A stretch of 64,000 nt of DNA from Bacteroidaceae bacterium (GTDB lineage Bacteria; Bacteroidota; Bacteroidia; Bacteroidales; Bacteroidaceae), in assembly GCA_017647225.1 (NCBI GenBank), contig JAGCLA010000048.1:1-64000 (forward strand). The letters run 5' to 3'. Every line of letters begins with the position of its first letter. Positions within the stretch are counted from its first letter, which is position 1. Both the position numbers and the translations under genes were made by a program. Of the stretch, positions 1 to 7,136 are shown piece by piece. The notes beneath the pieces were generated by a model. That model searched no databases, was not told the origin of the DNA, and saw only the letters and a program-made list of their open reading frames with translations.

Positions 1-23
1 ACGACATATGATCGGTCCCTTAT

Positions 24-136
24 TAAGGCGATTGATAGCGTTGGGGATCCACCTCTTCCCATCCCGAACAGAGAAGTTAAGCCCAACAGCGCCGATGGTA
101 CTGCAAAGATTTGTGGGAGAGTAGGTCATCGCCACT
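24..136 (+). rRNA. 5S ribosomal RNA
   Basis: The core CCACCTCTTCCCAT and CCGAACAGAGAAGTTAAGCC (about 49-84) is the classic 5S helix II/III region, followed by GATGGTACTGC and GTGGGAGAGTAGGTC. The ends close helix I: GGCGAT at 27-32 pairs with ATCGCC at 128-133. The length of about 110 nt fits Bacteroidales 5S. The gene is the last of an rRNA operon whose 23S lies upstream of the window. A strong terminator follows. Exact ends are uncertain by a few bases. Confidence 0.95.
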
Positions 137-144
137 TTTTTTCG

Positions 145-181
145 AGAAGCTCTGAACGAAAGTTCGGGGCTTCTTTTTTTT
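145..181 (+). terminator. rRNA operon terminator after 5S
   Basis: A 13-bp stem (AGAAGCTCTGAAC with GTTCGGGGCTTCT, two G-U pairs) closes a GAAA loop and is followed by seven or more T. It lies 9 nt after the 5S 3' end. Confidence 0.9.
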
Positions 182-207
182 GCTGTTAATCCCCATTGTC
201 AACATTG

Positions 208-258
208 GGCCGATGGTACTGCAAATGTTATGAAAAAGTAGGTTATCGCCACTTTTTA
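208..258 (+). pseudogene. Decayed 5S rRNA 3' fragment (second copy)
   Basis: GCCGATGGTACTGCAAA and, after a diverged middle, AGTAGGTTATCGCCACTTTTT repeat the 3' half of the intact 5S about 118 bp upstream, including the bases just past its 3' end. The 5' half is missing and the GTGGGAGAG segment is altered, so no 5S fold is possible. Like the true gene it is followed by its own terminator, which suggests a duplicated and eroded 5S-terminator unit. Confidence 0.8.
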
Positions 259-262
259 TGAA

Positions 263-298
263 ACGAGCTTTAGTTGATACTAAGGCTCGTTTTTTTTT
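263..298 (+). terminator. Terminator after the 5S fragment
   Basis: A 12-bp stem (ACGAGCTTTAGT with ACTAAGGCTCGT, one G-U) with a TGAT loop is followed by a run of T. It is a backup terminator for the rRNA operon or the relic of a duplicated one. Confidence 0.85.
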
Positions 299-540
299 AT
301 ATATAAGTGTCAATGCCCTCCTCTCCTGGCGATGGCGTCTATTTGGCGACCCGCCCGGCACGAACTTTGTCCGTGCTACGTGCGACCTATAGCTGCCGCC
401 ATCAACGAACATGCTTTTAATTATTTAACAATCCCTGCTATTCGCGCCCCACGCGGTGTGACTATGCCACACTTCGCGTGACTATCCGCTGCAGGGCTTG
501 TCGAACCTGTTATCAGGTTTGTGGGAGAGTAGGTCATATA
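299..540 (+). other. GC-rich non-coding block ending in a third 5S fragment
   Basis: No credible gene lies in the 299-684 gap. The part at 315-505 is clearly richer in GC than its surroundings and can fold: GATGGCG (331-337) pairs with CGCCATC (397-403) around an inner GCACG/CGTGC stem (358-362/372-376), and CACGCGGTGTG (450-460) pairs with CACAC-TT-CGCGTG (468-480). It ends at 518-537 with TTTGTGGGAGAGTAGGTCAT, an exact 20-nt copy of the 5S 3' region. It may be rRNA-operon debris or an unrecognised structured RNA. From 541 to 684 the sequence is AT-rich with nothing recognisable beyond the leader of the next gene. Confidence 0.5.
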
Positions 541-684
541 TTATTACCTTTTTTATTTGTTATTATTTATTGTAATTTATATATTTGAAACAGCGTATCT
601 ATGACCATTCTTTGAATGTCAAGCTATTTATTTAATGTTTAACCATATATCTATCTATTTATTGGATATTAAATTGGGGGTACT

Positions 685-1404
685 ATGAAAACAAGAACTC
701 TTTTCTTATCACTCTTGGCCATTGTGCTTATATGTGCTTGTAAAAATGAAGCGACTGATTATCAAAAGGCTATGAAGTCTGTTGATGCTGATGTGATGCA
801 AAATTATTTATTGGATTTCCCGGATGCTCCTGCGGAACATCGTGACAGTGTTAGTGCAAGAATGATGGATATTATTTCAGATAATGCGGATTATGAATGT
901 ATTTTCATGGTTGAATCCATTATTGATAAACATAAGTATGCAAGAGAGTATTTGGAAAAACATGAAGACGGATTGCATGTAGCTGAAGTTGAGGTATTCA
1001 TAAAAAATACCATTGAGGACTACGAAATGACAATGGAGGCTATATATGAGCAAAAATATGGTGAGTACAGAGATAGACTTGAAAACTTTAAATACGACTG
1101 TGGCTATACTTGGCTCGTTTTTGAGGCTCCTGATTTTGAAGGTAAGGGTAAGGGTGTTTATTATGGCAGGAATTTCTTTGGCAGCGGTTATACTAAATTG
1201 ACTTATGAAATCAACAAGAGGGGTGAATTGATTGTAACGCCTGGTGAAACTACCAATGAGTTTTCTGGCGTTTCTGGTATATTTATTGTAACGGTGTACA
1301 ATGATTGCATATATATAGAGAAGGGTGGTGATTCGACTATGTACTATAGAGAATTGATTACTGACGGCGAATACCAGGAGTTATTAGATAAATATAATTT
1401 CTAA
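685..1404 (+). CDS. Putative lipoprotein of unknown function
   Basis: A 239-residue protein. The N-terminus is a short basic start, a hydrophobic stretch and a lipobox ending at Cys19 (LICAC), so it is probably processed by signal peptidase II and anchored in the envelope. The first mature part (about 20-130) is polar and probably helical, with many Glu/Lys. The C-terminal half (about 130-239) contains alternating aromatic and Gly-rich stretches (GKGKGVYYGRNFFGSGYTKL) that look like a small beta domain. I do not recognise the family. It stands alone between the rRNA operon and a convergent operon, with its own terminator. Confidence 0.75.
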   Translation: MKTRTLFLSLLAIVLICACKNEATDYQKAMKSVDADVMQNYLLDFPDAPAEHRDSVSARMMDIISDNADYECIFMVESIIDKHKYAREYLEKHEDGLHVAEVEVFIKNTIEDYEMTMEAIYEQKYGEYRDRLENFKYDCGYTWLVFEAPDFEGKGKGVYYGRNFFGSGYTKLTYEINKRGELIVTPGETTNEFSGVSGIFIVTVYNDCIYIEKGGDSTMYYRELITDGEYQELLDKYNF

Positions 1405-1420
1405 AAATTGCTATGATATA

Positions 1421-1456
1421 AAAAATAAGGAGTTCAATGAACTCCTTATTTTTTAC
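1421..1456. terminator. Bidirectional terminator
   Basis: AAATAAGGAGTTC and GAACTCCTTATTT form a stem flanked by A-run and T-run. It serves the lipoprotein gene on the plus strand and the asparaginase operon on the minus strand. Confidence 0.85.
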
Positions 1457-1469
1457 ATCATAACTATCG

Positions 1470-2510
1470 TTATTCTGTTATTTCTCCTGCGATGCTCTCG
1501 CTCATGCGACGGCGTATCTCTTCTACAGGGAGATTCTTGCCAAGCAGATACATCAGTTTGGTCAATGCCGCCTCTACTGTTGAATCCTTGCCACTGATAA
1601 CACCTGCTTCGAGCAGTTGTAAGCCTGTTTCGTAGCGTTCCATGTGTACGCTGCCACCGGCGCATTGGGTGATGTTTATGATAATCTTTCCTTCTGAAGT
1701 GGCTTTGGAAAGGGCTTCGATGAGCCATTTTTTCTGTGGGGCATTGCCTGCACCAAATGTGCGGAAGATGACTCCTTTAAGCTCTTTTGTAGCCAATACC
1801 TTTTCTATAACTTCTTGCTGTATGCCGGGGAAGAGTGAAAGGATTATGATGTTACTGTTGTATTCGTGGTGTGCTTTGAGCTTCAACCCGGGAACATATT
1901 TCTTTATGTTTCTTGTGTAGAACTGTATGTCTGTTCCTGCCATTGCGAGCAACGGGTAGTTGTTTGAACCGAATGCTCCAAAACTTTCTGAATTTATTTT
2001 TGTGGTGCGGTTTCCTCGCATCAACTTTTCGTGGAAGAAGACACATACTTCGGGTACGACAGGTGTGCCGTCGCTGTTCTTGGCGGCTGCTATCTCTATG
2101 GCTGTTATGAGGTTTTCCTTACCGTCGGTACGCAATGCTCCTATAGGCAACTGGCTGCCGGTGAGTATAACTGGTTTCATAAGGTCTTCGAGCATGAAGC
2201 TGAGTGCCGATGCTGTGAATGACATGGTGTCGGTGCCATGAAGTATCACGAAACCGTCGTAACGTTCGTAGTTCTCTTCGATATTGGTTACAATTCTGCT
2301 CCATAACTCGGGCTCCATGTCCGATGAGTCTATGGGCGGGTCGAAGGTTATGGCATCGATATTTATGTTCAGGCTTTTCAACTCCGGCACATGCTTGAGC
2401 AGGTGATCGAAATTGAAACTCTCCAATGCTCCGGTATCGACATTCTGTATCATGCCTATTGTACCGCCTGTGTAGATGATAAGTATTGATGCTTGTCCGT
2501 TACTACTCAT
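1470..2510 (-). CDS. ansA: Type I L-asparaginase (cytosolic)
   Basis: Hydrolyses L-asparagine to aspartate and ammonia. The N-terminal YTGGTIGM (about 13-20) carries the first catalytic Thr, and HGTDTM (about 89-94) carries the second Thr-Asp pair. There is no signal peptide, and 346 residues fits the cytosolic type I family. It is the last gene of a three-gene minus-strand operon (tdk, HAD phosphatase, ansA) with gaps of 9 and 11 bp, and it ends at a bidirectional terminator. Grouping with nucleotide-salvage genes gives no obvious functional link. Confidence 0.95.
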   Translation of the reverse strand: MSSNGQASILIIYTGGTIGMIQNVDTGALESFNFDHLLKHVPELKSLNINIDAITFDPPIDSSDMEPELWSRIVTNIEENYERYDGFVILHGTDTMSFTASALSFMLEDLMKPVILTGSQLPIGALRTDGKENLITAIEIAAAKNSDGTPVVPEVCVFFHEKLMRGNRTTKINSESFGAFGSNNYPLLAMAGTDIQFYTRNIKKYVPGLKLKAHHEYNSNIIILSLFPGIQQEVIEKVLATKELKGVIFRTFGAGNAPQKKWLIEALSKATSEGKIIINITQCAGGSVHMERYETGLQLLEAGVISGKDSTVEAALTKLMYLLGKNLPVEEIRRRMSESIAGEITE

Positions 2511-2521
2511 AATGTTATGCT

Positions 2522-3217
2522 TTATAGTATTTCTTTTATCTGCAACAAATCGGTTACCATGTATGTTGGGGCGAAGGTGCAGTCGTCCCTTTTCTTGGGA
2601 TTGAAGTATATCTGTTCCATTCCTATGTTGGCTGCGCCTACGATGTCTGTCTCGAACATGTCGCCAATCATGATGCTTTCCCTTACATCCGATGTGCTTT
2701 TATGTAGTGCGTATTCATACAGCTTGCGGTTGGGCTTGTTCACTCCTATCTCTTCGGACAGTATGAGTGCATCGAAATACTTGTCGATTCCTGTTGTACG
2801 CATCTTGTGCGACTGTAGTTCGGTAAAGCCGTTTGAGAGGATATACATTCTGTATTTCGGACGCAGGTATTCGAGCAACTCTATAGCCCCGTCTATAAGC
2901 TTGTTCTTTGTGGGAATGCGGCCGAGTGCCTCGCGACAGAACCTGTCGGCAAGTTCCTGGTCGTTGATGCCTACGACTTCGAGCGGGTGGCTGTAACGTC
3001 TTCTGTTAAGTTCGGCTTTGGTTATTTTACCTTCGCCGTATATGCGCCACAGTTCAAGATTGTATGGCTCGTAAATTGACAGGTAATGGTCGAAGGAGTC
3101 GAAAAAACGTTCGTAGTGCAACAAATCGTATGTTTCCATAAACGATTCGCGCGATGCGCCTGAAAAATCGTACAGGGTATCGTCAAGGTCTATGAAAAGA
3201 TTCTTGTACTGTTGCAT
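2522..3217 (-). CDS. HAD-family hydrolase, YjjG-like pyrimidine nucleotidase
   Basis: A 231-residue haloacid dehalogenase phosphatase. Motif I is FIDLDDTLYDF (about 8-18, nucleophile DxD), motif II is the Ser in LSNGF, motif III is the Lys in VNKPNRK, and motif IV is MIGDMFETD. A helical cap sits between motifs I and II. The arrangement matches YjjG/YfnB-type enzymes that dephosphorylate noncanonical pyrimidine nucleotides. Placement directly after thymidine kinase supports a nucleotide-pool role, but substrate is inferred. Gap to tdk is 9 bp. Confidence 0.88.
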   Translation of the reverse strand: MQQYKNLFIDLDDTLYDFSGASRESFMETYDLLHYERFFDSFDHYLSIYEPYNLELWRIYGEGKITKAELNRRRYSHPLEVVGINDQELADRFCREALGRIPTKNKLIDGAIELLEYLRPKYRMYILSNGFTELQSHKMRTTGIDKYFDALILSEEIGVNKPNRKLYEYALHKSTSDVRESIMIGDMFETDIVGAANIGMEQIYFNPKKRDDCTFAPTYMVTDLLQIKEIL

Positions 3218-3226
3218 ACTTCTGTT

Positions 3227-3829
3227 TTATTCGTTGTTTTCTTCTCTTTCCTTCAGTGCTTTCAAGTAGCACTCGCGACACAATGGCTCGTACTCGGCTT
3301 TTTCGCCAAGCAATACCTGCTTGTCGCCTTCGACCAAACGGTGTGAAACGTAAGCGAGGTTGCCGCATCTTACACAAATGGCATGTACTTTTGTCACTTC
3401 GTCGGCTATTGCCATGAGAGCCGGCATAGGGCCGAAGGGCTGACACTTGAAGTCCATGTCAAGTCCGGCAATTATGACTCTTATTCCACGACGTGCCAAC
3501 TCCTCGCAAACATAGACAAGGTCGGCATCGAAGAACTGTGCTTCGTCGATACCTACAACATCAACGTCCGATGTAAGCAATAACATGCTTGTCGATGATT
3601 CTATAGGGGTGGAAATGATGTGGTTGCTGTCGTGCGACACTACTTCTACATCGGAATAACGTGTGTCGAGTGCCGGCTTGAAAATCTCAACTTTCTGTCG
3701 TGCAAATTTTGCTCTCTTGAGGCGACGTATAAGTTCTTCGGTCTTGCCGGAGAACATTGAGCCACACACTACCTCAATGCGGCCACGACGTGTTGTTTCC
3801 ATCTGGTTGAATTCTGAGAAACGGTTCAT
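3227..3829 (-). CDS. tdk: Thymidine kinase
   Basis: Phosphorylates thymidine to dTMP with ATP. The P-loop GSMFSGKT is at 23-30, the Walker B-like DEAQFF follows at about 95, and the lasso domain has Cys pairs CVRCG and CRECY for zinc. The 200-residue length is normal for the type II (tetrameric) family. First gene of the operon with the HAD nucleotidase and asparaginase. A -7 element lies about 33 bp upstream of the ATG. Confidence 0.95.
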   Translation of the reverse strand: MNRFSEFNQMETTRRGRIEVVCGSMFSGKTEELIRRLKRAKFARQKVEIFKPALDTRYSDVEVVSHDSNHIISTPIESSTSMLLLTSDVDVVGIDEAQFFDADLVYVCEELARRGIRVIIAGLDMDFKCQPFGPMPALMAIADEVTKVHAICVRCGNLAYVSHRLVEGDKQVLLGEKAEYEPLCRECYLKALKEREENNE

Positions 3830-3861
3830 TTGTATATTTGTGTTTGTTTTTTCGATTAATA

Positions 3862-3869
3862 CAAATATA
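3862..3869 (-). promoter_or_regulatory. -7 element for the tdk operon
   Basis: On the minus strand this reads TATATTTG, a perfect match to the Bacteroidetes TAnnTTTG box, 33 bp before the tdk ATG. No convincing -33 TTTG is seen at the right spacing. Confidence 0.55.
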
Positions 3870-4166
3870 GCAACAAATCTGCGAGTAAGCGAGTAAAATC
3901 ATATTTATTTGATTATACTGTGAGCAAAATCGGATTCTGTGAAGAGAAAGGAACGAAAGACTTTCGCGGTGAGTGGCGGAAATGCCAGAACTGTATCTCA
4001 AATTTGTAGCTGCGATAAAAATATTGAACTTTCTGACGGTTTTTCTTTTATTTATATTTAATTTGCATTGATTTATGCAAGGTGCATAATTAAGGTAATG
4101 GTTTTGATGTTGTCAAAGTATAATTGGGCTTCAAATACCTCTGGTACTGATATTGAATAGGTAATT
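3870..4166. other. AT-rich divergent intergenic region between tdk and rsmI
   Basis: About 300 bp without a credible gene. It must hold the rsmI promoter, but I find no strong TAnnTTTG box (TATAATTG near 4120 is the closest). No repeat or RNA fold stands out. Confidence 0.4.
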
Positions 4167-4865
4167 ATGGGAATGTTATATGTTGTTCCTACTCCGGTAG
4201 GAAATCTCGAAGATATCACAATGCGTGCGGTACGTCTGCTTAAAGAGGCTGACTTTGTGTTGGCTGAGGATACACGTACGTCATCGAAACTGTTGAAGCA
4301 TCTTGAAATTCAGGTGCCTATGTATTCGCATCATAAGTTCAATGAGCATAAGACTTCGGCATCGCTTGTCGAGAGAATAAGGGATTGCGAGCATCATGTT
4401 GCACTTATATCTGATGCCGGAACTCCTGCAATCTCTGACCCTGGTTTTATGCTTGTGCGCGAGTGTGTAAAGAACGGTGTCGAGGTGCAGTGTCTGCCCG
4501 GTGCAACAGCTTTTGTACCTGCATTGGTATCGTCTGCTTTGCCTTGTGACAAGTTTGTCTTTGAAGGCTTCTTGCCACAAAAGAAAGGCCGTCAGACACG
4601 CCTTAATTTCTTGAAACAGGAGCAACGTACGATAATTTTCTATGAATCGCCTTACAGGGTGCTCAAGACGCTGACTCAGCTTGCCGAAGTGTTCGGCCCC
4701 GAGCGTCAGGCTGCTGCGGTACGAGAGATTTCCAAGTTGCACGAGGAGTGTGTGCGCGGAACACTTGCAGAGCTTGTGGCGCATTTTACGAAAAACGAGC
4801 CTCGCGGTGAATTTGTTCTCCTTGTGGGCGGAGCGGATGAGGGTCGCAATAACAATGAGGAATAA
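4167..4865 (+). CDS. rsmI: 16S rRNA 2'-O-ribose methyltransferase RsmI
   Basis: Methylates the 2'-OH of 16S rRNA C1402 using SAM. The family signature LYVVPTPVGNLEDITMRA is at the N-terminus, followed by LAEDTRTSSKLL and LISDAGTPAISDPGF, all typical of the tetrapyrrole-methylase fold. At 232 residues it lacks the C-terminal extension of the roughly 286-residue E. coli protein, which is common in Bacteroidetes. The AI-2E-type permease gene starts 26 bp downstream on the same strand. Confidence 0.95.
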   Translation: MGMLYVVPTPVGNLEDITMRAVRLLKEADFVLAEDTRTSSKLLKHLEIQVPMYSHHKFNEHKTSASLVERIRDCEHHVALISDAGTPAISDPGFMLVRECVKNGVEVQCLPGATAFVPALVSSALPCDKFVFEGFLPQKKGRQTRLNFLKQEQRTIIFYESPYRVLKTLTQLAEVFGPERQAAAVREISKLHEECVRGTLAELVAHFTKNEPRGEFVLLVGGADEGRNNNEE

Positions 4866-4891
4866 TTGTTAATACTTTGAACCAATACGAT

Positions 4892-6034
4892 ATGAAACAG
4901 AATGAGGTGACATTGGGACGCTTTTTGCGTATATTGCTGATAATAGCAACGGTGACAATAGGTTACTTTGTCATAAACAGTTTGAGCGGTATTCTGTTGC
5001 CTTTTGCCGTTGCGTGGCTCTTGGCTTATTTCATAAACCCTCTGGTAAATTTCATACAAGTAAAATTACGTTTCAAATTCCGTCTGCTTTCTACTGCAAC
5101 TGCGCTGTTGCTGATTGCTGCGGTACTGTATGGCGTTTTTATGCTTGTCGTGCCGTCAATAACCAAGGAATTCGAGACGTTGAAGAATTTCATTATTGTA
5201 TTCTTGAATGAGAATCTTATGAATGCGACCATTCCCGAAAATGTTGTCGTTTTCATAAAGAATATATTCAACGAACAGGGATTGGCCGACTTTATACAGG
5301 GTAAGAATGACATCATTTCTTCATTGACAGAACATTTTCAGGGAGTGGTATCGGGTACTCTCAATGCTGTTAAACAGCTGTTTGCAGCGAGTGTCACTTT
5401 GTTGTATCTCTTCTTTATTCTGCTCGATTTCGAGCGTCTGTCAAGAGGGTGGAAACCTTATGTTCCAAAGAAATGGCGTGGCATAGTAGGTAAGTTGTGG
5501 GGCGACCTTGTAGGTGGCATGAACCAATACTTCCGTGGTCAGGCATTGGTGGCTTTATGTGTAGGTGTGTTGTATGCAACAGGTTTCTGTATCATTGATT
5601 TCCCTGCGGCAATAGCATTTGGCCTCTTCATTGGTGTGTTGAACCTTGTACCTTATCTGCAATTGGTTTCGGTTGTGCCAATGGTGTTGCTTGCAGTGCT
5701 TAAGGCTGCAAGTACAGGAGAGGATTTCTGGATGATTACTTTGTCGGCATGTATTGTGCTTGCCATTGTGCAGCTCATTCAGGATCTTCTGCTCGTTCCT
5801 TATATAATGGGTAAGAGAATGAATTTGCACCCTGCCGTGATATTGCTTTCTCTTTCAATATGGGGTAATCTGCTTGGCCTGCTTGGTATGATTGTGGCTC
5901 TGCCTTTGACAACAATTATACTTGCATATCTCAAGCGCTATCACGAGATAGCCGAATTCTCAAAATCGGACGAGGAACAGATATTGAAAAAGGCAATAAA
6001 CAGTGCCAACGTAACTCCCGACAAGAAAGAATAA
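4892..6034 (+). CDS. AI-2E family transporter (PF01594-type permease)
   Basis: A polytopic inner-membrane protein of 380 residues. An N-terminal helix pair (ILLIIATVTIGYFVINSLSGILLPFAVAWLLAYFINPLV) is followed by a soluble segment, then helices, the PxLQLVSVVP turn and the C-terminal GxxIALPLTTIILAY. This is the layout of the AI-2E exporter-like superfamily, whose members move very different substrates, so the substrate is unknown. A TTG at 4877 would add five residues, but the ATG at 4892 is the likelier start. Probably cotranscribed with rsmI. Confidence 0.85.
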   Translation: MKQNEVTLGRFLRILLIIATVTIGYFVINSLSGILLPFAVAWLLAYFINPLVNFIQVKLRFKFRLLSTATALLLIAAVLYGVFMLVVPSITKEFETLKNFIIVFLNENLMNATIPENVVVFIKNIFNEQGLADFIQGKNDIISSLTEHFQGVVSGTLNAVKQLFAASVTLLYLFFILLDFERLSRGWKPYVPKKWRGIVGKLWGDLVGGMNQYFRGQALVALCVGVLYATGFCIIDFPAAIAFGLFIGVLNLVPYLQLVSVVPMVLLAVLKAASTGEDFWMITLSACIVLAIVQLIQDLLLVPYIMGKRMNLHPAVILLSLSIWGNLLGLLGMIVALPLTTIILAYLKRYHEIAEFSKSDEEQILKKAINSANVTPDKKE

Positions 6035-6130
6035 ACCTTGTTTTTGCAACAAAAAACAGCGGCTTGAAGCCTTGTTAATTCTTTTTTGATGTAAAAAGAG
6101 GGTGTAAAACAATAAAAAAACGGCAAATTG

Positions 6131-6161
6131 TTTGTCAGTATAGATTTTATTCATATCTTTG
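6131..6161 (+). promoter_or_regulatory. Promoter of tRNA-Lys
   Basis: TTTG (6131-6134), 19 nt, TATCTTTG (6154-6161): a full consensus Bacteroidetes primary promoter about 25 nt before the mature tRNA. Confidence 0.85.
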
Positions 6162-6185
6162 CATTCGCTTAACGGCACGTAGGTC

Positions 6186-6258
6186 GATTCGCTAGCTCAG
6201 CAGGTAGAGCACATCCCTTTTAAGGATGGGGTCCTGGGTTCGAGCCCCAGGCGAATCA
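6186..6258 (+). tRNA. tRNA-Lys (anticodon TTT)
   Basis: 73 nt. The acceptor GATTCGC (6186-6192) pairs with GCGAATC (6251-6257), with discriminator A. D-arm GCTAGCTCAGCAGGTAGAGC, anticodon stem CATCC/GGATG around loop CTTTTAA, and T-arm CTGGGTTCGAGCCCAG are all present. No CCA is encoded. A terminator follows directly, so it is a single-gene unit. Confidence 0.97.
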
Positions 6259-6260
6259 CT

Positions 6261-6300
6261 CAAGAAAGAGAATCTCAAATGAGATTCTCTTTCTTGTTTT
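6261..6300 (+). terminator. Terminator after tRNA-Lys
   Basis: Perfect 16-bp stem CAAGAAAGAGAATCTC / GAGATTCTCTTTCTTG with an AAAT loop, followed by TTTT. Confidence 0.92.
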
Positions 6301-6575
6301 ATTATTACTTGTTTTTAAGTATATTACATAATACTAACACTCGTTTTGAAAAATATTCAAACTTGGTGTTTTTTACACGCTTATTTTGATATTTGAGGTA
6401 AACCTCGAATATACTTTCGCTTGTCGATAAAAATATTGAATCAAGCTTCATATTTTTCGCTTGTTTGTAACATATACTTGCAATATGTCCAACTCGGGTA
6501 GGGGTGGATGAATATAGGTAAATTTTAAAAACTATTTTGCAATGTCTGGTTACCCACAATGATTACACATGTAGC
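6301..6575. other. AT-rich gap without a supported gene
   Basis: A minus-strand frame of 84 codons (6305-6559) is open here, but its product is basic with no recognisable fold or motif and lacks a promoter-like upstream sequence. I see no other structure, apart from being the likely leader of the small acidic protein gene. Confidence 0.35.
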
Positions 6576-6761
6576 ATGTATGACTTCTATATGCTTACCG
6601 GTGAAGGAGCTGAATATTTTGAAGATATTACCGAAGAAGATTACTGTCAAGAAGAATGCCAGGAAGAACTATATTTTGAAACCTTTAACGATTGGCTGGA
6701 TTATAATATCGAACGTCTGGAAGCGGAAATAGCAGAGAAGAAACGCATCATTGCGGAATAA
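6576..6761 (+). CDS. Small acidic protein, unknown function
   Basis: 61 residues from the ATG at 6576 (MYDFYMLTGEGAEYFEDITE...); a TTG at 6537 could add 13 but gives an unlikely Cys-containing leader. The protein is very acidic (EDITEEDYCQEECQEEL), then has an aromatic patch and a C-terminal amphipathic helix rich in Glu/Lys (NIERLEAEIAEKKRIIAE). It has two Cys four residues apart, no signal peptide and no membrane segment. A tight terminator hairpin directly after the stop argues that it is expressed. Family not recognised. Confidence 0.6.
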   Translation: MYDFYMLTGEGAEYFEDITEEDYCQEECQEELYFETFNDWLDYNIERLEAEIAEKKRIIAE

Positions 6762-6764
6762 AAT

Positions 6765-6795
6765 GCCGAGTCAAAATAATTTGACTCGGCTTCAT
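6765..6795 (+). terminator. Terminator of the small acidic protein gene
   Basis: Perfect 11-bp stem GCCGAGTCAAA / TTTGACTCGGC, four bases after the stop codon, though followed by only a weak T-run. Confidence 0.75.
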
Positions 6796-6887
6796 TGTGC
6801 TTAATAATAGCGATTCGCGATATGTTGGAATGGCGATATCTAAATCGGACATTTTCCACCTTGTCATTCCATCTTCTGGTGAATTAA

Positions 6888-6923
6888 ACAATCAAGGAGA
6901 AGCATTTGCTTCTCCTTGATTGT
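6888..6923 (-). terminator. Terminator of the WGNLW peptide / secreted protein operon
   Basis: A perfect 16-bp inverted repeat (ACAATCAAGGAGAAGC / GCTTCTCCTTGATTGT) abuts the stop codon of the small peptide. There is no long T-run, so it may act as an RNA-stabilising end. Confidence 0.75.
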
Positions 6924-7085
6924 TTAATTCTTCCAGAGGTTGCCCCACTCACCACGGTTGTTTCTTTGGCTCCAAGCCTGGTCTGGGGTTAGTTCTTCAT
7001 CTCCTTTACCAATAGATGATGCAAGCATCTCGTTTGCTTCAACATTTACCTCAAATGCATGAGGTGCTATATATCTCTTTTTCAT
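6924..7085 (-). CDS. Small WGNLW-tailed peptide (MKKxYxxP family), copy 1
   Basis: 53 residues from the ATG at 7083-7085 (MKKRYIAPHAFEV...); the longer open frame adds an unlikely leader. The N-terminus MKK-R-YIAP and the central EMLASS resemble a group of very short Bacteroidales proteins that begin MKKxYxxP and have an M/I-L-A-x-S stretch near residue 20. The tail is EWGNLWKN. A second gene at 26537-26701 shares both ends (MKKIYVSP...AWGNLWQ) but little of the middle. It lies 51 bp after the stop of a large tail-bearing secreted protein and probably shares its transcript. Function unknown; a secreted or processed peptide is only a guess. Confidence 0.75.
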   Translation of the reverse strand: MKKRYIAPHAFEVNVEANEMLASSIGKGDEELTPDQAWSQRNNRGEWGNLWKN

Positions 7086-7136
7086 ATATTGTTTTTTCGC
7101 GTTATATATCAATAACAATTTGGCTTCTTATAATGA

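Noticed and set aside
77-412. 111-codon minus-strand frame across the 5S rRNA region
   Set aside because: It covers the 5S gene, both terminators and the structured block; low-complexity Lys/Arg product.
6305-6559. 84-codon minus-strand frame after tRNA-Lys
   Set aside because: No promoter, terminator or recognisable motif; AT-rich sequence opens frames easily.
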